A DNA stretch of 64,000 nucleotides. Source: Ceratobasidium sp. AG-K (Eukaryota; Basidiomycota; Agaricomycetes; Cantharellales; Ceratobasidiaceae). The notes under the pieces are model-generated. The model did not search any database. It was not told the DNA's origin and saw only the letters and a program-made list of their open reading frames with translations. A program made the translations under genes and the position numbers. Location of the stretch: assembly GCA_037039685.1 (NCBI GenBank), contig JAWNGF010000005.1:496001-560000 (forward strand), written 5' to 3'. This document shows positions 48,171 through 58,515 of the stretch, piece by piece; the first letter of the stretch is position 1; each line of letters begins with the position of its first letter.

Positions 48171-49513
48171 TGATGTCAGTGGCACCCCCAGTTGTATATC
48201 TACCACCCTGCTCACCACCCAGGACTGCAGCACCCCTCCAGCTCTTGTCCTTCATGCCTAAGGCCATTTCCCCCTCCAAGCTTGTTTCTGTGCTTGCTAA
48301 GCTTGATGCTGGCCTCTGTCATGCTGAAATCTCTAGGACTACTGGAGTTAGTGAGGGACACATCTCTAAACTGCGCAATATACACTGTCCCAACCTTCCT
48401 TGCAAACCCCCAGGCCATCCTCTCAAAGTCACCCCTGCTACAACTCACCACCTGGTTTGCTCTGTCACCAATGGCAACTCTGCAACTGCTTCCTCTGTGG
48501 CTAGGACATACAGGACAGCTGAGGGGCACACTCTTAGCCGTGAAACTGTCTGCCAGACACTCAAGGATGCTGGTTTCAAGGCCAAGAAGAAGGTTACAAA
48601 GCCCAAACTCCCTAAACATATCTGCAATGCTTAACTATCCTTTGCTCATGCCCACTGCCACTGGACTGTCAAGGACTGGAAAGGGGTCATGTGGTCAGAT
48701 GAGACCAAAATCAACCGCCTAGGGTCAGATGGCCAACAATGGGTGTGGATTAGGCCTGGCCAGGAGCTTAGTGGTGCAGCTATCCAGCCCACAGCTCACT
48801 CAGGTGGAGGGTCTATTCAGATTTGGGGCTGTTTTTGTTGGGATGGGCCTGGCTATGCTACCAAGATTGAAGACACAGTTACCAAGGAGGTCTATGTGGA
48901 GATTTTGGAGGATGAGTTGATGCAGACTTTGGAGTATCATGGGAAGGAGGTGGAAGACATTATCTTCCAACAGGACAATGCTCCTGCTCACAAGTCCAAA
49001 TTGGCAACAAATTGGCTAGCTGACAATGGTTTTGAGGTCATGGAATGGCCTTCCAACTCCCCAGATCTCAATCCAATTGAAAACTTATGGGGCATCATCA
49101 AAAGGAGGCTGGGGGAGCATGAACATCCTCCAAGGGGGGTTTTGGAGCTGTGGGAAAGGTTTCAGGTGGAGTGGGAGAAGGTGGAGCCAGAGCTGTGTCA
49201 GAATCTGATCAGCAGCATGCCCAATAGGATGAGGGAGGTGATCAAGGCTAAGGGGGGGTCCATTAACTACGGATTTTGTCTGACTTTGTTATCCATGTAT
49301 GCCTTGCAAACAATTGATTGCAAAAACTTTTTTGGCAGATGTTGCATTTCTCCCCAACCACAGATCCAAACAAGGCCAAACATGACTCATTTGGTAGCCA
49401 AAAAGCACAGTGACCTTGCATATGGCAACTGGCTGACATAATCCAACACATCATCCCCCAGCTGGCCTGCACCACCTGCACATGGTTTTTGTGATTGATT
49501 TTTTGCAGCACTG
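48171..49513 (+). mobile_element. Tc1/mariner element, 5'-truncated
   Basis: The right terminal repeat is visible on the minus strand as CAGTGCTGCAAAAAATCA next to a TA at 49514-49515. It resembles the termini of the Tc1 copy at 58516-60059. No matching left terminal repeat was found near 48150-48250, and the left flank is gypsy RT while the right flank is unrelated, so the left end was lost in a rearrangement. Confidence 0.75.
48254..49264 (+). pseudogene. Tc1-family transposase (DD34E), one internal stop
   Basis: Starts MPKAISPSKLVSVLAKLDAG with an N-terminal helix-turn-helix region (HAEISRTTGVSEGHISKLRN). A stop (TAA, 48632-48634) interrupts it after KHICNA. The catalytic domain follows with WSDETKINRLG (first Asp), IFQQDNAPAHKS (second Asp) and SPDLNPIENLWG (Glu, 34 residues later), the DD34E signature of Tc1 elements, then SSMPNRMREVIKAKGGSIN. 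The normal stop after the KGGSI(K/R)Y end is lost and the frame runs on to about 49441. A cut-and-paste transposase inserting at TA; this copy is inactive. Confidence 0.9.
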
Positions 49514-49760
49514 TATATACTAACTATTGTGGCTATGCACAATAGAAAGTTGCAACAAAAGGAGAGAAAGCAAAAGTCAGAGAGAAGCAAGGACAGAACA
49601 AAGGGAGCAAGGTAAGTCCATGAAGACCAAATGGGCAAGTGAACTGGCTAGGCAGGCATGTCCTGCAGTTGTGGCTTTCATAAAAGATGCATACATGGGG
49701 AAGGCAAGCACAGAGCAACCAAAAAACAGGCAAAACAAAGAGAATTAGGTGAGGTTGTGA
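49505..49760 (+). repeat. dispersed repeat, copy 1 (paired with 52253-52460)
   Basis: The stretch containing GCAACAAAAGGAGAGAAAGC and later GGCAGGCATGTCC recurs with moderate divergence at 52253-52460. In this copy the Tc1 right end abuts it; the other copy has no Tc1. Confidence 0.7.
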
Positions 49761-51175
49761 CAGCCAGCAGAGGTGGCATTGGCATGAGAGCAGTGGCAGG
49801 CAGGAAGTCAGGGCAGGCAAAAACACATGTAACAAACTGTGCACAAATCTTTGACATGTCTTTGTACCTGTAGTTCTGAGCAGAGCAAGGAGGCTGTAAA
49901 TGGAGTGGTTAACAGGTCCAATAGGGCTGATTACCTGCTCACCATAGGGATTTTGGGGGTTATGACTGCAACTTGCAGTGCTCCTCCAACCTGGGAGCTG
50001 CCCATTGCACAATTTGAGTTACAAGTGACAAGCAAACAACTCCATGGATGGAGCATGGCCATCATGTTTGATGCAAATGCTGACATCAGATACTAAGACA
50101 ATATATGAGGGTGGATACTGTTGTGAACTTGCACAGGGCTCTGGGATGGTTGGCACCATGACAAAGCATGGAGTGACACACTAGCCTACTTAGTGTAAAC
50201 ACACTAGGCACAATATCACACATTCATAGCATGGGAGGAACTGCAGGAGGAACTACAGATATACAAGAGCTAATAAGACTAATGTAAGTGTATGTACATT
50301 GCTATAGGATAACACCTTGTTCAGTCATAGTCTTTCCCTTCTGTTTTCCCCTTGCTGTGGCCCTCACCTTGCTCCTTGTCAAGCAAACCAGGCCCCAGTA
50401 TTTTACAAGGCCTGCCTTGCATAGCTGTCCAGGGATGCCATTGCCTGAATGCTGTATGGTGCCAGACCGTGTTGTTGCTTAGTAACAATCAAGCACACAA
50501 AGAAAAATGCATGTTCAATGTTAACACTTGTGGCAGAGCACTAGTGCAGATTGGAGTTGTGTCAACAATCTGCTCAAAACACAATGGCCAGTTATACATA
50601 CCTTGTGTACTAAGAACACCCAGTGCCATTGGGGTAAGTCTGTCCCAGTCACTTCTAGCCATCTTCTGGGCATGCCACCATACCAGCATTGATGGGTAGT
50701 GGCCAACTGCTTGATCAATTGACAGCAGTTTTAGGTTACATGGGATGATGATTATGATGGGTTTAGTCAAAATATGTTGGTTGGTGTACTGTGGACAAAC
50801 TCATGGATGCTCAAAGAATCAGGACATCATGACTGTGAGTCTATCAAAAAGATCTGGTTGACTAATTTCTGTCAACAAAAGAGTCAGTTGGACAGATACA
50901 ACATAGTCAAACAACATACCCAGTGCATGAACTGCAATCTGGGGCTGCCTGCTTGTCACTAGCATTTCTGCTTTGGGGTCAGTAATGCTTTTTCCGGCAC
51001 AACAAAGTGATTTTGATGGTGTTGTCAATCCACTCCGACTCCCACCCACCACCTTTAGGTAATGTGCATACATAGAGCATCAGCAAGAAGGACCCAGCTA
51101 TATAGGATTTTCAAATCCTATAGATCTACTTGCCAGCCTCACTCTCTGTGAGCTGGTGTATAGCAACTTCCCTTG
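49761..51175. other. unclassified repeat island DNA
   Basis: Only short ORFs without domains; CpG-poor. No terminal repeats or RNA genes recognised. Confidence 0.35.
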
Positions 51176-51177
51176 TA

Positions 51178-51870
51178 CTCAGGGTCCCAGAAAGTATTGG
51201 AACAAGCTAAATGCACACATGCTACTGCACATGGTGTCCAGAGGGCTTAGGTTCTGTAATGAGAGTAGTAGACAAAGTAGGCCTGGTTATCTTCCAGGTA
51301 CTTGGAGAGGAAATAAGGTAGTTAAGCCCATGTAGGGGCAGAGGAAGCAAAATTGCATTTTTTCCAGGTCAACAACCACAAGGAGTTTCAGAAAGTGGTT
51401 ATAATAAACATCACGCCCATGTATGTTCTGAGAAACTTTGAATATTGTTGTGAAAGCTGAAGTGGCATGGTTGTCAAGATAAAGTGAATTTAAGATTGTC
51501 AATTCCCTAGTATCTACATATGAATCCCATGTGAAACGGCCAAAACACAGCACAATGTGTTTGCCATAGCTCACTAACCAAGTCATTTCAGTGATGACAT
51601 TAATAATCAAAGTTTCTCAGAATGTATATGTGCATGATATTTACTATTACAACTTTCTGAAACTCCTTGTGGTTGTTGACCTGGAAAAAATGCGATTTTG
51701 CTTCCTCTACCCCTACCTGGGCTTAACTACCTTATTTCCTCTCTAAGTACCTGTAAGATAACCAGGCCTGCTTTGTCTACAACTCTCATTATGAAAACTA
51801 AACCCTCTGGACAGCATGTGTGGCAGTGTATGCACATTTATCTTGTTCCAATACTTTCTGGGACCCTGAG
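51178..51870. mobile_element. foldback MITE of 693 bp with TA target duplication
   Basis: The two arms, about 51178-51440 and 51605-51870, are inverted copies over about 260 bp with few differences; the outer 29 bp, beginning CTCAGGGTCCCAGAAAGTAT, match exactly. TA flanks both ends (51176-51177 and 51871-51872). There is no coding capacity. The TA target and the AGAAAGTATTGGAAC terminus suggest mobilisation by a Tc1/mariner-type transposase. Confidence 0.9.
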
Positions 51871-52252
51871 TACATAGCACTCCATGGTGCTCCATAGCCT
51901 GCCATAGATTAGGTTTTAAAATCACCTAAAATGGGCAAGGAACACATTCAAGTGATGCAATGGGCTTATGCTATGCCCTGTGCACTGTGATCAAGGTCAG
52001 TCAAGCTCAAATAACCACAGAAAAACACTTCTCAAGCTGGCAAATGGTACCAAGGGAGAAAGTGCTAAGGCCCCCTCTGGTCACAACCCTAGCCAGACCT
52101 GATCACACTGAGGGTCAATCAGGGGATGAGAACAGTGGTTGGGACAACAACAAGGGTCAAGGGATGGAAGTTAGACCTTGACTAAGTAGTCACACAGGTG
52201 GATAGGAAAAACAACAAGAGCACAAGTATTGCCTCCACAAGACTTGTGTTGC

Positions 52253-52460
52253 TGGTATGTATACTATCTAATGTGGCAGTGTACAATAGAGAGTAGCAAC
52301 AAAAGGAGAGAAAGCAAGAGTCACCACAAAGCAGGAACAGAACAAAGGAAACAAAGTAAGTCCATGGAGACCAAGGAGAAGAGGAGGCAGGCCAGGCAGG
52401 CATGTCCCATGGTCATGGCTTACATAAAAGGCACATACATGGGCAAGGTGATCACAACAA
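52253..52460 (+). repeat. dispersed repeat, copy 2
   Basis: Homologous to 49505-49760 (shared GCAACAAAAGGAGAGAAAGC; GGCAGGCATGTCC). Its left flank lacks Tc1 sequence, so it may show what the first copy looked like before rearrangement. Confidence 0.7.
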
Positions 52461-52499
52461 GACCAAACCTGTTGCAACCCTCTATGCCCATTGACTGAT

Positions 52500-53008
52500 G
52501 ACCATGTCTGTTCACACCTTATGGGCCTTCAGCTGCCTTTAGAGGTTCTGTACCAAATGCTAAGTTGCTAGTGCAACCCCAGCAACTATATGACAATGGC
52601 CTGGGGCCCACTTTAAGTTCATATGATGGCCTAAAGAGCTAGTGACTTAGTTGCACTTGCAGGGAGAGATGACATGGAAAAGCAAGCTTGAGTAAGTCCA
52701 TGCTTGCAAGACAGTATATATAGTCAGAGGCATAAATGCCTCAAAGTTATAGGATACATATTGTGGCCAATCAGATGCCATGCTCAGTCAGCAAATTGCA
52801 AAGACCTTCTATATATAATTTCTAGAAGGTTGATCTTTCAAATGGAAGGATCCAGAAGACAGTGCAGCCATGTGGGCCATGGTGACACATCATCCATACA
52901 CCTCCCAAAATGAGGAAGTGGGCCACATCTATATACATTGGATGCTTAAGGCACAAAGATTCCAAGTCAGCAGGCAGAGTCCATGGGTGTCATGGACGGG
53001 TCACAACT
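52500..53008 (-). repeat. probable 3' LTR of the oldest gypsy element
   Basis: The right end, ATGGACGGGTCACAAC, is followed by TTTGCCCCCCCTTTAGG, which on the minus strand is a polypurine tract next to an LTR. The segment has TATA-like ATATATAG and the expected size. The far end was not located precisely, and the 5' partner lies outside the window. Confidence 0.45.
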
Positions 53009-53642
53009 TTGCCCCCCCTTTAGGTCAGGCATAGGGGACCACATGTGACTATGTCTGTGGGATCCATTCTTTGATTGCAACCCATCCTTCCTGTTCCACT
53101 ACAGTATGCATATCCTCATTCAGTTGCTTGTTCCAGGCATCCCAGATTGCTTGATCAAAGTCCTGCTTGCATTGTATCAACTGCTGGAGCACTCAACTAT
53201 ATTTGCACTGATGTTTGGTGAGTGCAGTTGGTTTGTGGTTGACCCATTCTTGTTGGTACATGTTGCACAAATGTTCAAGTCCCCAGGGGGATAGCACCCC
53301 TTGTTGGACAGCCTCATAGGCTTCCAGGACTTGGTCCTTGCATGGCATGCAGTCTCAGGCTGGTGCTGGGGGCTTGTTTTTGAGGTCCCACTTGGCCTCA
53401 GCAAGGAGCTGTGTGATCTGTGCCCATGCCCATGCCACTGCTTTGTTGAATTGGCGCTCCAGGAGGAGGGGGCCTGCAGGGATCTCTTCTGGGGGGGACA
53501 AGTCATTGCCTGTTGGGGAGGGGACAGCGAGCATGGGTGCAGGGGGGGTCCCAGAGAATGTCTGCATAGGAAGGTTGGCTGGAGGGAGCTCCCCAAAAAG
53601 GGGCTGGGCAGGGTTTGCAGCGGGGCAGGGTGTCCAGGTTGT

Positions 53643-54206
53643 TCAACTACTTTTGGCCTGCTCAACTGCAGGCCACTCATTGTATGCATCTGTAGTTGTC
53701 AGGGGCCATGAGTAGTTGTCCAAGATGAAGGGGTTTGGCATACCTGGTTTGGGTTTTGGGATATTAATATCCCAGCCAGACTCTGTGTCAAGCTCTGTCT
53801 GCATCCAGGCAACCCCATCCTCCCATTGTCCAGCCTTGACTTGGAGGCAGGGGTTGTCAACCCTCTTCCACCATCTGTCTGCCTGCCACTTGTACCCTGT
53901 CTCCATGTTCCAGGTGTCACTGCTTTTGAGGACCATGCTGTGGATAGTATGGGCAACAAAGCCCTGGCAGGTGTAGAGTTTGTGCTGCATGATTGCATCT
54001 TTGTTGAGGGGTTTGGCTTCTGGATTGCCAACCGATAGGAGCACCCCATAGTTGGGGTGCTGAATCAACTTGTGGTCTTCAACCCACCTGAGGGGTCCTT
54101 GTGCCTGGATGGGGATATACCCAAGTCCACAGCTGGTGTCAAGGACCTCAGCAAGTTCCTTGGCCTCTTGGAAGGTCCAGGGCACAGTCTTGTGGTTGTA
54201 GACCAT
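53643..54206 (-). CDS. extra 3' ORF of the oldest gypsy element
   Basis: 187 codons without a stop, in an element whose integrase is already broken. Aromatic-rich and hydrophilic, with a CQG motif (LYTCQGFVAHTIH), a GYKWQADRWW stretch and a Pro-rich PKPKPGMPNP run. The 3' ORF of the younger element shares the (Y/F)xCQGxxA motif and a GYK turn, which suggests a common origin. No known domain; function unknown. Confidence 0.5.
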   Translation of the reverse strand: MVYNHKTVPWTFQEAKELAEVLDTSCGLGYIPIQAQGPLRWVEDHKLIQHPNYGVLLSVGNPEAKPLNKDAIMQHKLYTCQGFVAHTIHSMVLKSSDTWNMETGYKWQADRWWKRVDNPCLQVKAGQWEDGVAWMQTELDTESGWDINIPKPKPGMPNPFILDNYSWPLTTTDAYNEWPAVEQAKSS

Positions 54207-54530
54207 GTATTTGCCAGGGCCAGCAAGTCAGAAGGCACAGTCAAAGGCCATAGTAGAGGCATTGGCCCAGCAGGTGGTGTGCATGGTGGCATTGGAGATG
54301 TGGGTGGCAGGCATTTTTTAGTTAAAGAAGTTTGTTGGGAGCAGTTTGCCTCTGTTGAAACAGTGATATATTCTTCCCTGGTCCATTTGGGGTTCTTTTC
54401 AAAGACATCTTAAAAAGTGATTTTGCCAGTTGTTCAATTGATATGGTTGTTATGCCAAAACCCAGCTATTGGTAGCCATTTGGCCCAGTTGTCTTGGTTG
54501 TAGTTGCAGCAGATTCTCAGGAAGCTGTCG

Positions 54531-54535
54531 TAAGC
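54531..54535. repeat. target site duplication GAAGC, left copy
   Basis: GAAGC immediately before the LTR start TGTCGTAAGC; the same 5 bp follow the other LTR at 63295-63299. Confidence 0.92.
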
Positions 54536-54982
54536 TTCTTCTTGGTGGCTATGAGACAAGCCGCAATGGAGAGTGGACGGCACTAAGACCTAAGCAACCT
54601 CTTGAACCGCAACACACTTAAGTGTCTGTAGGCACTTGAGGGTAGGGGTGGTTCAAAGTGTCACTCAAAAGGGATGTTTGACAAGACAAAACAAGCTGGG
54701 GTTGACCTGGCTTGTTAGTCCTCTATATATATTCAAGAAGAGGGCAAGTCATACAAGGCACAGCCACATGAGTCAAAGCAGTCTACCAATCAGGAGTGTC
54801 CGTATGAGTCATGCTGTATGAACAGACATGACTTGTGCAAAGCACAGCCGCATTACACAATGTAACAGGAAAACCACAAGGAGGTGGCAACACGGCGGGA
54901 AAAGAGAAAAAAAACATAACACACAGTCACAAGACAGGGCGGGACGCAGACGAGTCCGATGGAGTGAGCAAGGCTCACGACA
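54536..54982 (-). repeat. 3' LTR of the 8.8-kb gypsy element
   Basis: 447 bp, aligning along its whole length with 62838-63294 (about 95% by eye). Ends are TG...CA (TGTCGTAAGC / CACGACA). It contains a TATA-like CTATATATAT at about 54722. On the minus strand a polypurine tract AAGGGGGGAG lies just before it. Confidence 0.93.
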
Positions 54983-55027
54983 TTACTCCCCCCTTAAGGT
55001 CCATGAAGGGAACCTGAGGGGACTCGG

Positions 55028-55791
55028 CTACTGCACCCAGCAGTCTTTGTTGGCCTTTTCTACCAGGTTGTCCAGGTTGTCCTCCTTCTCCTCCGTCAGA
55101 TCTATGGGGTTGAACATGGTGTTACCTGGTTTGTTGCAGTGCCCCTCCCATTTCTCCCACGTCTTGTTGTTGGTCCAGTTGCCCTTGGACCAGTCCATCA
55201 CCCTCTCCTGCTCCTCCACATGGTCCTTTGACCATTGTCGCACGTCCGGCTCGACTTCCGTCCACTGCAACACATCTGTCTCCTTCTCCTGCCGCCAAAA
55301 CGGCTTCCACTCAAATCCCTCCCTCTGGTATCTTCCCGCTCCATCCTCCAATCCGCCAGGTCCACCTCAAAGTTCTTGTCCCAGGCGTCACACCAGCAAG
55401 GCCTCAAAGATGGAGTATGGCCTTTGTATCCGGGGACCCACTTGCTGCTATAGGCCCCTTCTTGGCCCCATTTGACCACTCCAAGCATGTGTGTTGACAG
55501 TAGCCCAACTTCTGACACCTGGAAGGCTGCACATCCTTGGCATACAAAGATGTCCTTTCATTGCAGCTGCATCCGTGTTGGCCACTTTTTTCCCACCCAT
55601 TGGAATTTGCCCAAGTCTGAGTGGAGAATGTTGTCGGAGGCGCGGAATGGCATGTGCCCGGGGCCTTGCTGGGATTGCTTGAAGACATAGAGGGCGGCTC
55701 CCGCGTCAAGGATATGCGCCGTGTGAAAGGCCGGTCCTTTGAGGATGCAGATGAGGTTGTTGGTGATGGTCGAGCGGGTGACAGCAGGCAT
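55028..55791 (-). pseudogene. extra 3' ORF of the 8.8-kb gypsy element
   Basis: Starts MPAVTRSTITNNLICILKGP between the chromodomain and the 3' LTR. It reads HTAHILDAGAALYVFKQSQQ, then a TGA where CGA is likely original, then KDIFVCQGCAAFQVSEVGLL, WVPGYKGHTPSLRPCWCDAW and NFEVDLADWRMERED. A frameshift at about 55330 leads to EWKPFWRQEKETDVLQWTEV and a charged Trp-rich tail (KGNWTNNKTWEKWEGHCN). No signal peptide or membrane helix. The FVCQG motif recalls YTCQG of the older element's 3' ORF. Function unknown. Confidence 0.6.
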
Positions 55792-55929
55792 TGTAAGGAG
55801 CAAAAGAGGTTAAGTGCATGTAGAGAGTAAAGCAAGTTTGAAAGTGAGCAAGTTTTGCAAGTTGAGTAGTTTTTGTGTTGGGCTCTCCCTCTAATACCTC
55901 CTGGTTTGTAGTTTGAGGGTGTTGGTGCT

Positions 55930-58500
55930 CCTGGGAAATCTTTTAGGAACTTCCTCATGATTCCTCCGAGGTGTCCAAAATCTTCTGCCTGTTGTTCTGT
56001 GCCTCCCTTAGCATTGTACCCCTTCCATCTGACCCTATAGAAAAGTCCTTCCTTTGGCATTTTCCAGTTCACAATTTTTTCCACTTTGTATTCTTCCTCT
56101 CCTTCTGTTTTCACCGGTGGGGGTTGGGGTTGGTTTCTTTGGAAATTATTGTCCTCATTGTAAGGGCTAAGCAGGTTGTTATGGAAAACAGCGTGTATCT
56201 TTATTGTCTTCGGAAGATCCAATTTGAAGGTGTGGCTAGAGACAACCTTTTTGACTTTGAACGGGCCATGTTTTTTGTTGTCAAGTTTCTTGTTGGATTG
56301 ATCCGTCTTTATGTTTTGCCCAAGTAGCCAAACCAGGTCTCCCTCCGTGTTTTTGGGTGGTTGGCTTTCCTCTGTTTTGTTTCTATGCCATTCCATGGCT
56401 GCTTTGGCTTTGTCCCACACCTTCTGCCAACTGTCTGCTTTGTTGTTTGCCTCTGGAGTGGTTGTTTCTTTTGTTGAAATATTCCAAAAGGGTTCCCTGC
56501 TGTAGACAATTTCAAAAGGAGTTTTCCCTGTGATGCTATGCCTTTGGTTATTGTAGCAGAATTCTGCAATGGGTAGAAGTCTGGCCCAATTATCCTGTTG
56601 GTGATTTACAAATGTTTGTAACCAGGCTTCTAGCCACTGGTTTATTTGTTCCGTTATTCTGTTGGTTTGGCAATGGTATGCTGTGCTGAAGTTTGGTGTG
56701 GTACTGATCTTCTCATATAGAGCTTTTAGGAATTTGCTGTTGAATGTTGTTCCCCTATCGGATACTGTACTCTGTGGAAAACCGTGAAGCTTCCATATGT
56801 TCTCCAGGAAGATCTCGGCCAATTGTTCCGCTGTTGTTGATTCTTTACAGGGTATGAAATGTGCCATGCAAGAGAATCAATCCACAACCACCAATATGCT
56901 GTCACTCCCATGTGACTTAGGGAGTTTGGTAATGAAGTCGTATGCAATTTCCTCCCATGGACCATTTGGGATTTCCGGCGGTTTCAATGGTACATGAGTT
57001 TTTGTTCCCTTTGCCCTCTGGCATTGTTTGCATGAGTCTATGTATTTGTTCACCATGGACTTTAATCATGGCCAGTAGTATCTTCTTGAGATAAGTTCCA
57101 GTGTGTGTGCGTGTCCTTGGTGACTGGTGACTGGTGAGTCATAGTGTATTCTCATGATTTTCAACCTTATGTCCTTGTCTTCCGGGACATAGATTCTCCC
57201 ATTGAACCAGAGGAGGTTTTCTTCAAAATTGTACTTCTTGATTCCTTGTTGCACTGATTTTGGTAGGTCCTCCTTCTTTTTGCATAGTTCTATGATTTGG
57301 CTAATGCTTTTGTCTTCCGTTTGTACTTCTCTGATGTCCGCAATGATATTGAACTTCATGTCTCCAGAGAACCCCTTGAATTGTTCCTCCTTGATCATTA
57401 CTTGTTCTGCTGTTGGAATGTTGCTATGGTCGCTCCTTCTGGATAGTAGATCTGGTTTAGTTGAAAGGATGCCTGGTTGGTACACAATTTCGAAGTTGTA
57501 GGATGCCAGAATCTGGTGCCAGCAAGCGTGGCGTCTGTTGAAGGTTGTTGCCTTCTTCCAATATTGCAGATTTCAGTGATTGGTGTAGATCGTGATCGGT
57601 TCCTTTGTTCCTTCCAGGTGCAAACGCCAGTGTTTGAGTGCTTCTATGATTGCCATGAGTTCCTTGTCATGCACATTGTAATTCAATTGTGCTTGATTGA
57701 AGGATTTTGATAGGAAAGCAGTTGGATGTAAGAATCTGTCTTCCTGTTTCTGCAAAAGGATGGTGCCCATGGCCACACTGCTTGCGTCGGTCTCCAAGAT
57801 GTAAGGTTTTTCTGGGTCAGGATGTCGCAATAAAGGTTCCTTGCAAATCTCTGTTTTTAAATTATCAAACACTTCTGGTTGTTCCATCTCCCATTTCCAT
57901 TTTTGGTCTTTTCTGGTCAGGATTGTCAAGGGCTTGGCCAATCCACTGAAGTTTGGAACAAATCACCTGTAGAAATTGGCAAATCCTAAGAATGCTTGCA
58001 CCTGCTTGACTGTTCTCAGCTCCTTCCATTCTTTAATTGCTTTGACCTTCTCTTCCTGCATCAATATTCCCTCTTTGCTGATGTTGATGCCTGTATATAC
58101 TAGTTTCTTCACAAAGAATTTGCACTTGGGAAGTTTTGCAAATAGGTTGTTGTCCAGGAGGATTTTGAGAACTTTTTGTACATCTTCAACGTGTTGGCTC
58201 CAATCTTTAGAGAAGATTAATATGTCATTGATGTACACAATGACACAGATATCAATAAGGTCATGGAAGATATGGTTCATGTATCGTTGAAATGTTGCTG
58301 GGGCGTTCTTCAGTCCAAAGGGCATGACAATGTACTCAAATAATCCTTCCTTGGTTCGGAATGCCGTTTTCCACTCATTGCCTTCCTTTATTCTGATGTT
58401 GTTGAATCCCATGCGTAAGTCTATCTTTGAGAAGATCTTTGCATCCTTGATTTTGTCCAGAAGATCCTCCATAAGTGGCATAGGAAATCAATTGTCTCTG
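55930..58500 (-). pseudogene. gypsy pol: RT, RNase H, integrase, chromodomain (after the Tc1 insertion point)
   Basis: RT reads [39 protein letters not shown], then [12 protein letters not shown], where the first Asp of the YxDD box is Asn. RNase H (YILETDASSVAMGTILLQKQ) and the integrase zinc finger (SPVTSHQGHAHTLELISRRY) follow, then the core (STVSDRGTTFNSKFLKALYE; INQWLEAWLQTFVNHQQDNW) and a GPFKVKKVVSSHTFKLDLP module. The chromodomain reads YKVEKIVNWKMPKEGLFYRV, RWKGYNAKGGTEQQAEDFGH. Stops occur after NITRDN, ANFYR, YTNH and RYYWP, mostly TGA at positions where CGA (Arg) is expected; a frameshift lies near 56870. Inactive. Confidence 0.9.
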
Positions 58501-58515
58501 GTGATTTTGTTCATA

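Larger units (their letters stand above)
53009..54535 (-). pseudogene. oldest gypsy element, 3' half (end of integrase and extra 3' ORF)
   Basis: On the minus strand the segment starts in integrase (NYNQDNWAKWLPIAGFWHNN), broken by stops at INxTTGK and KITFx. A long open frame follows at 53643-54206, with PWTFQEAKELAEVLDTSCGL, YGVLLSVGNPEAKPLNKDA, KLYTCQGFVAHTIHS, YKWQADRWWKRVDNPCLQVK and PKPKPGMPNPFILDNYSWPL. A frame at 53355-53567 (LLERQFNKAVAWAWAQITQL) then ends before the polypurine tract. The long frame occupies the env position. The missing upstream half continues at 63295-64000, beyond the younger insertion. Confidence 0.75.

Noticed and set aside
55028..55351. A separate host gene between the gypsy chromodomain and LTR
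   Set aside because: It lies between LTRs and upstream of the polypurine tract, and continues from the element's 3' ORF by one frameshift.
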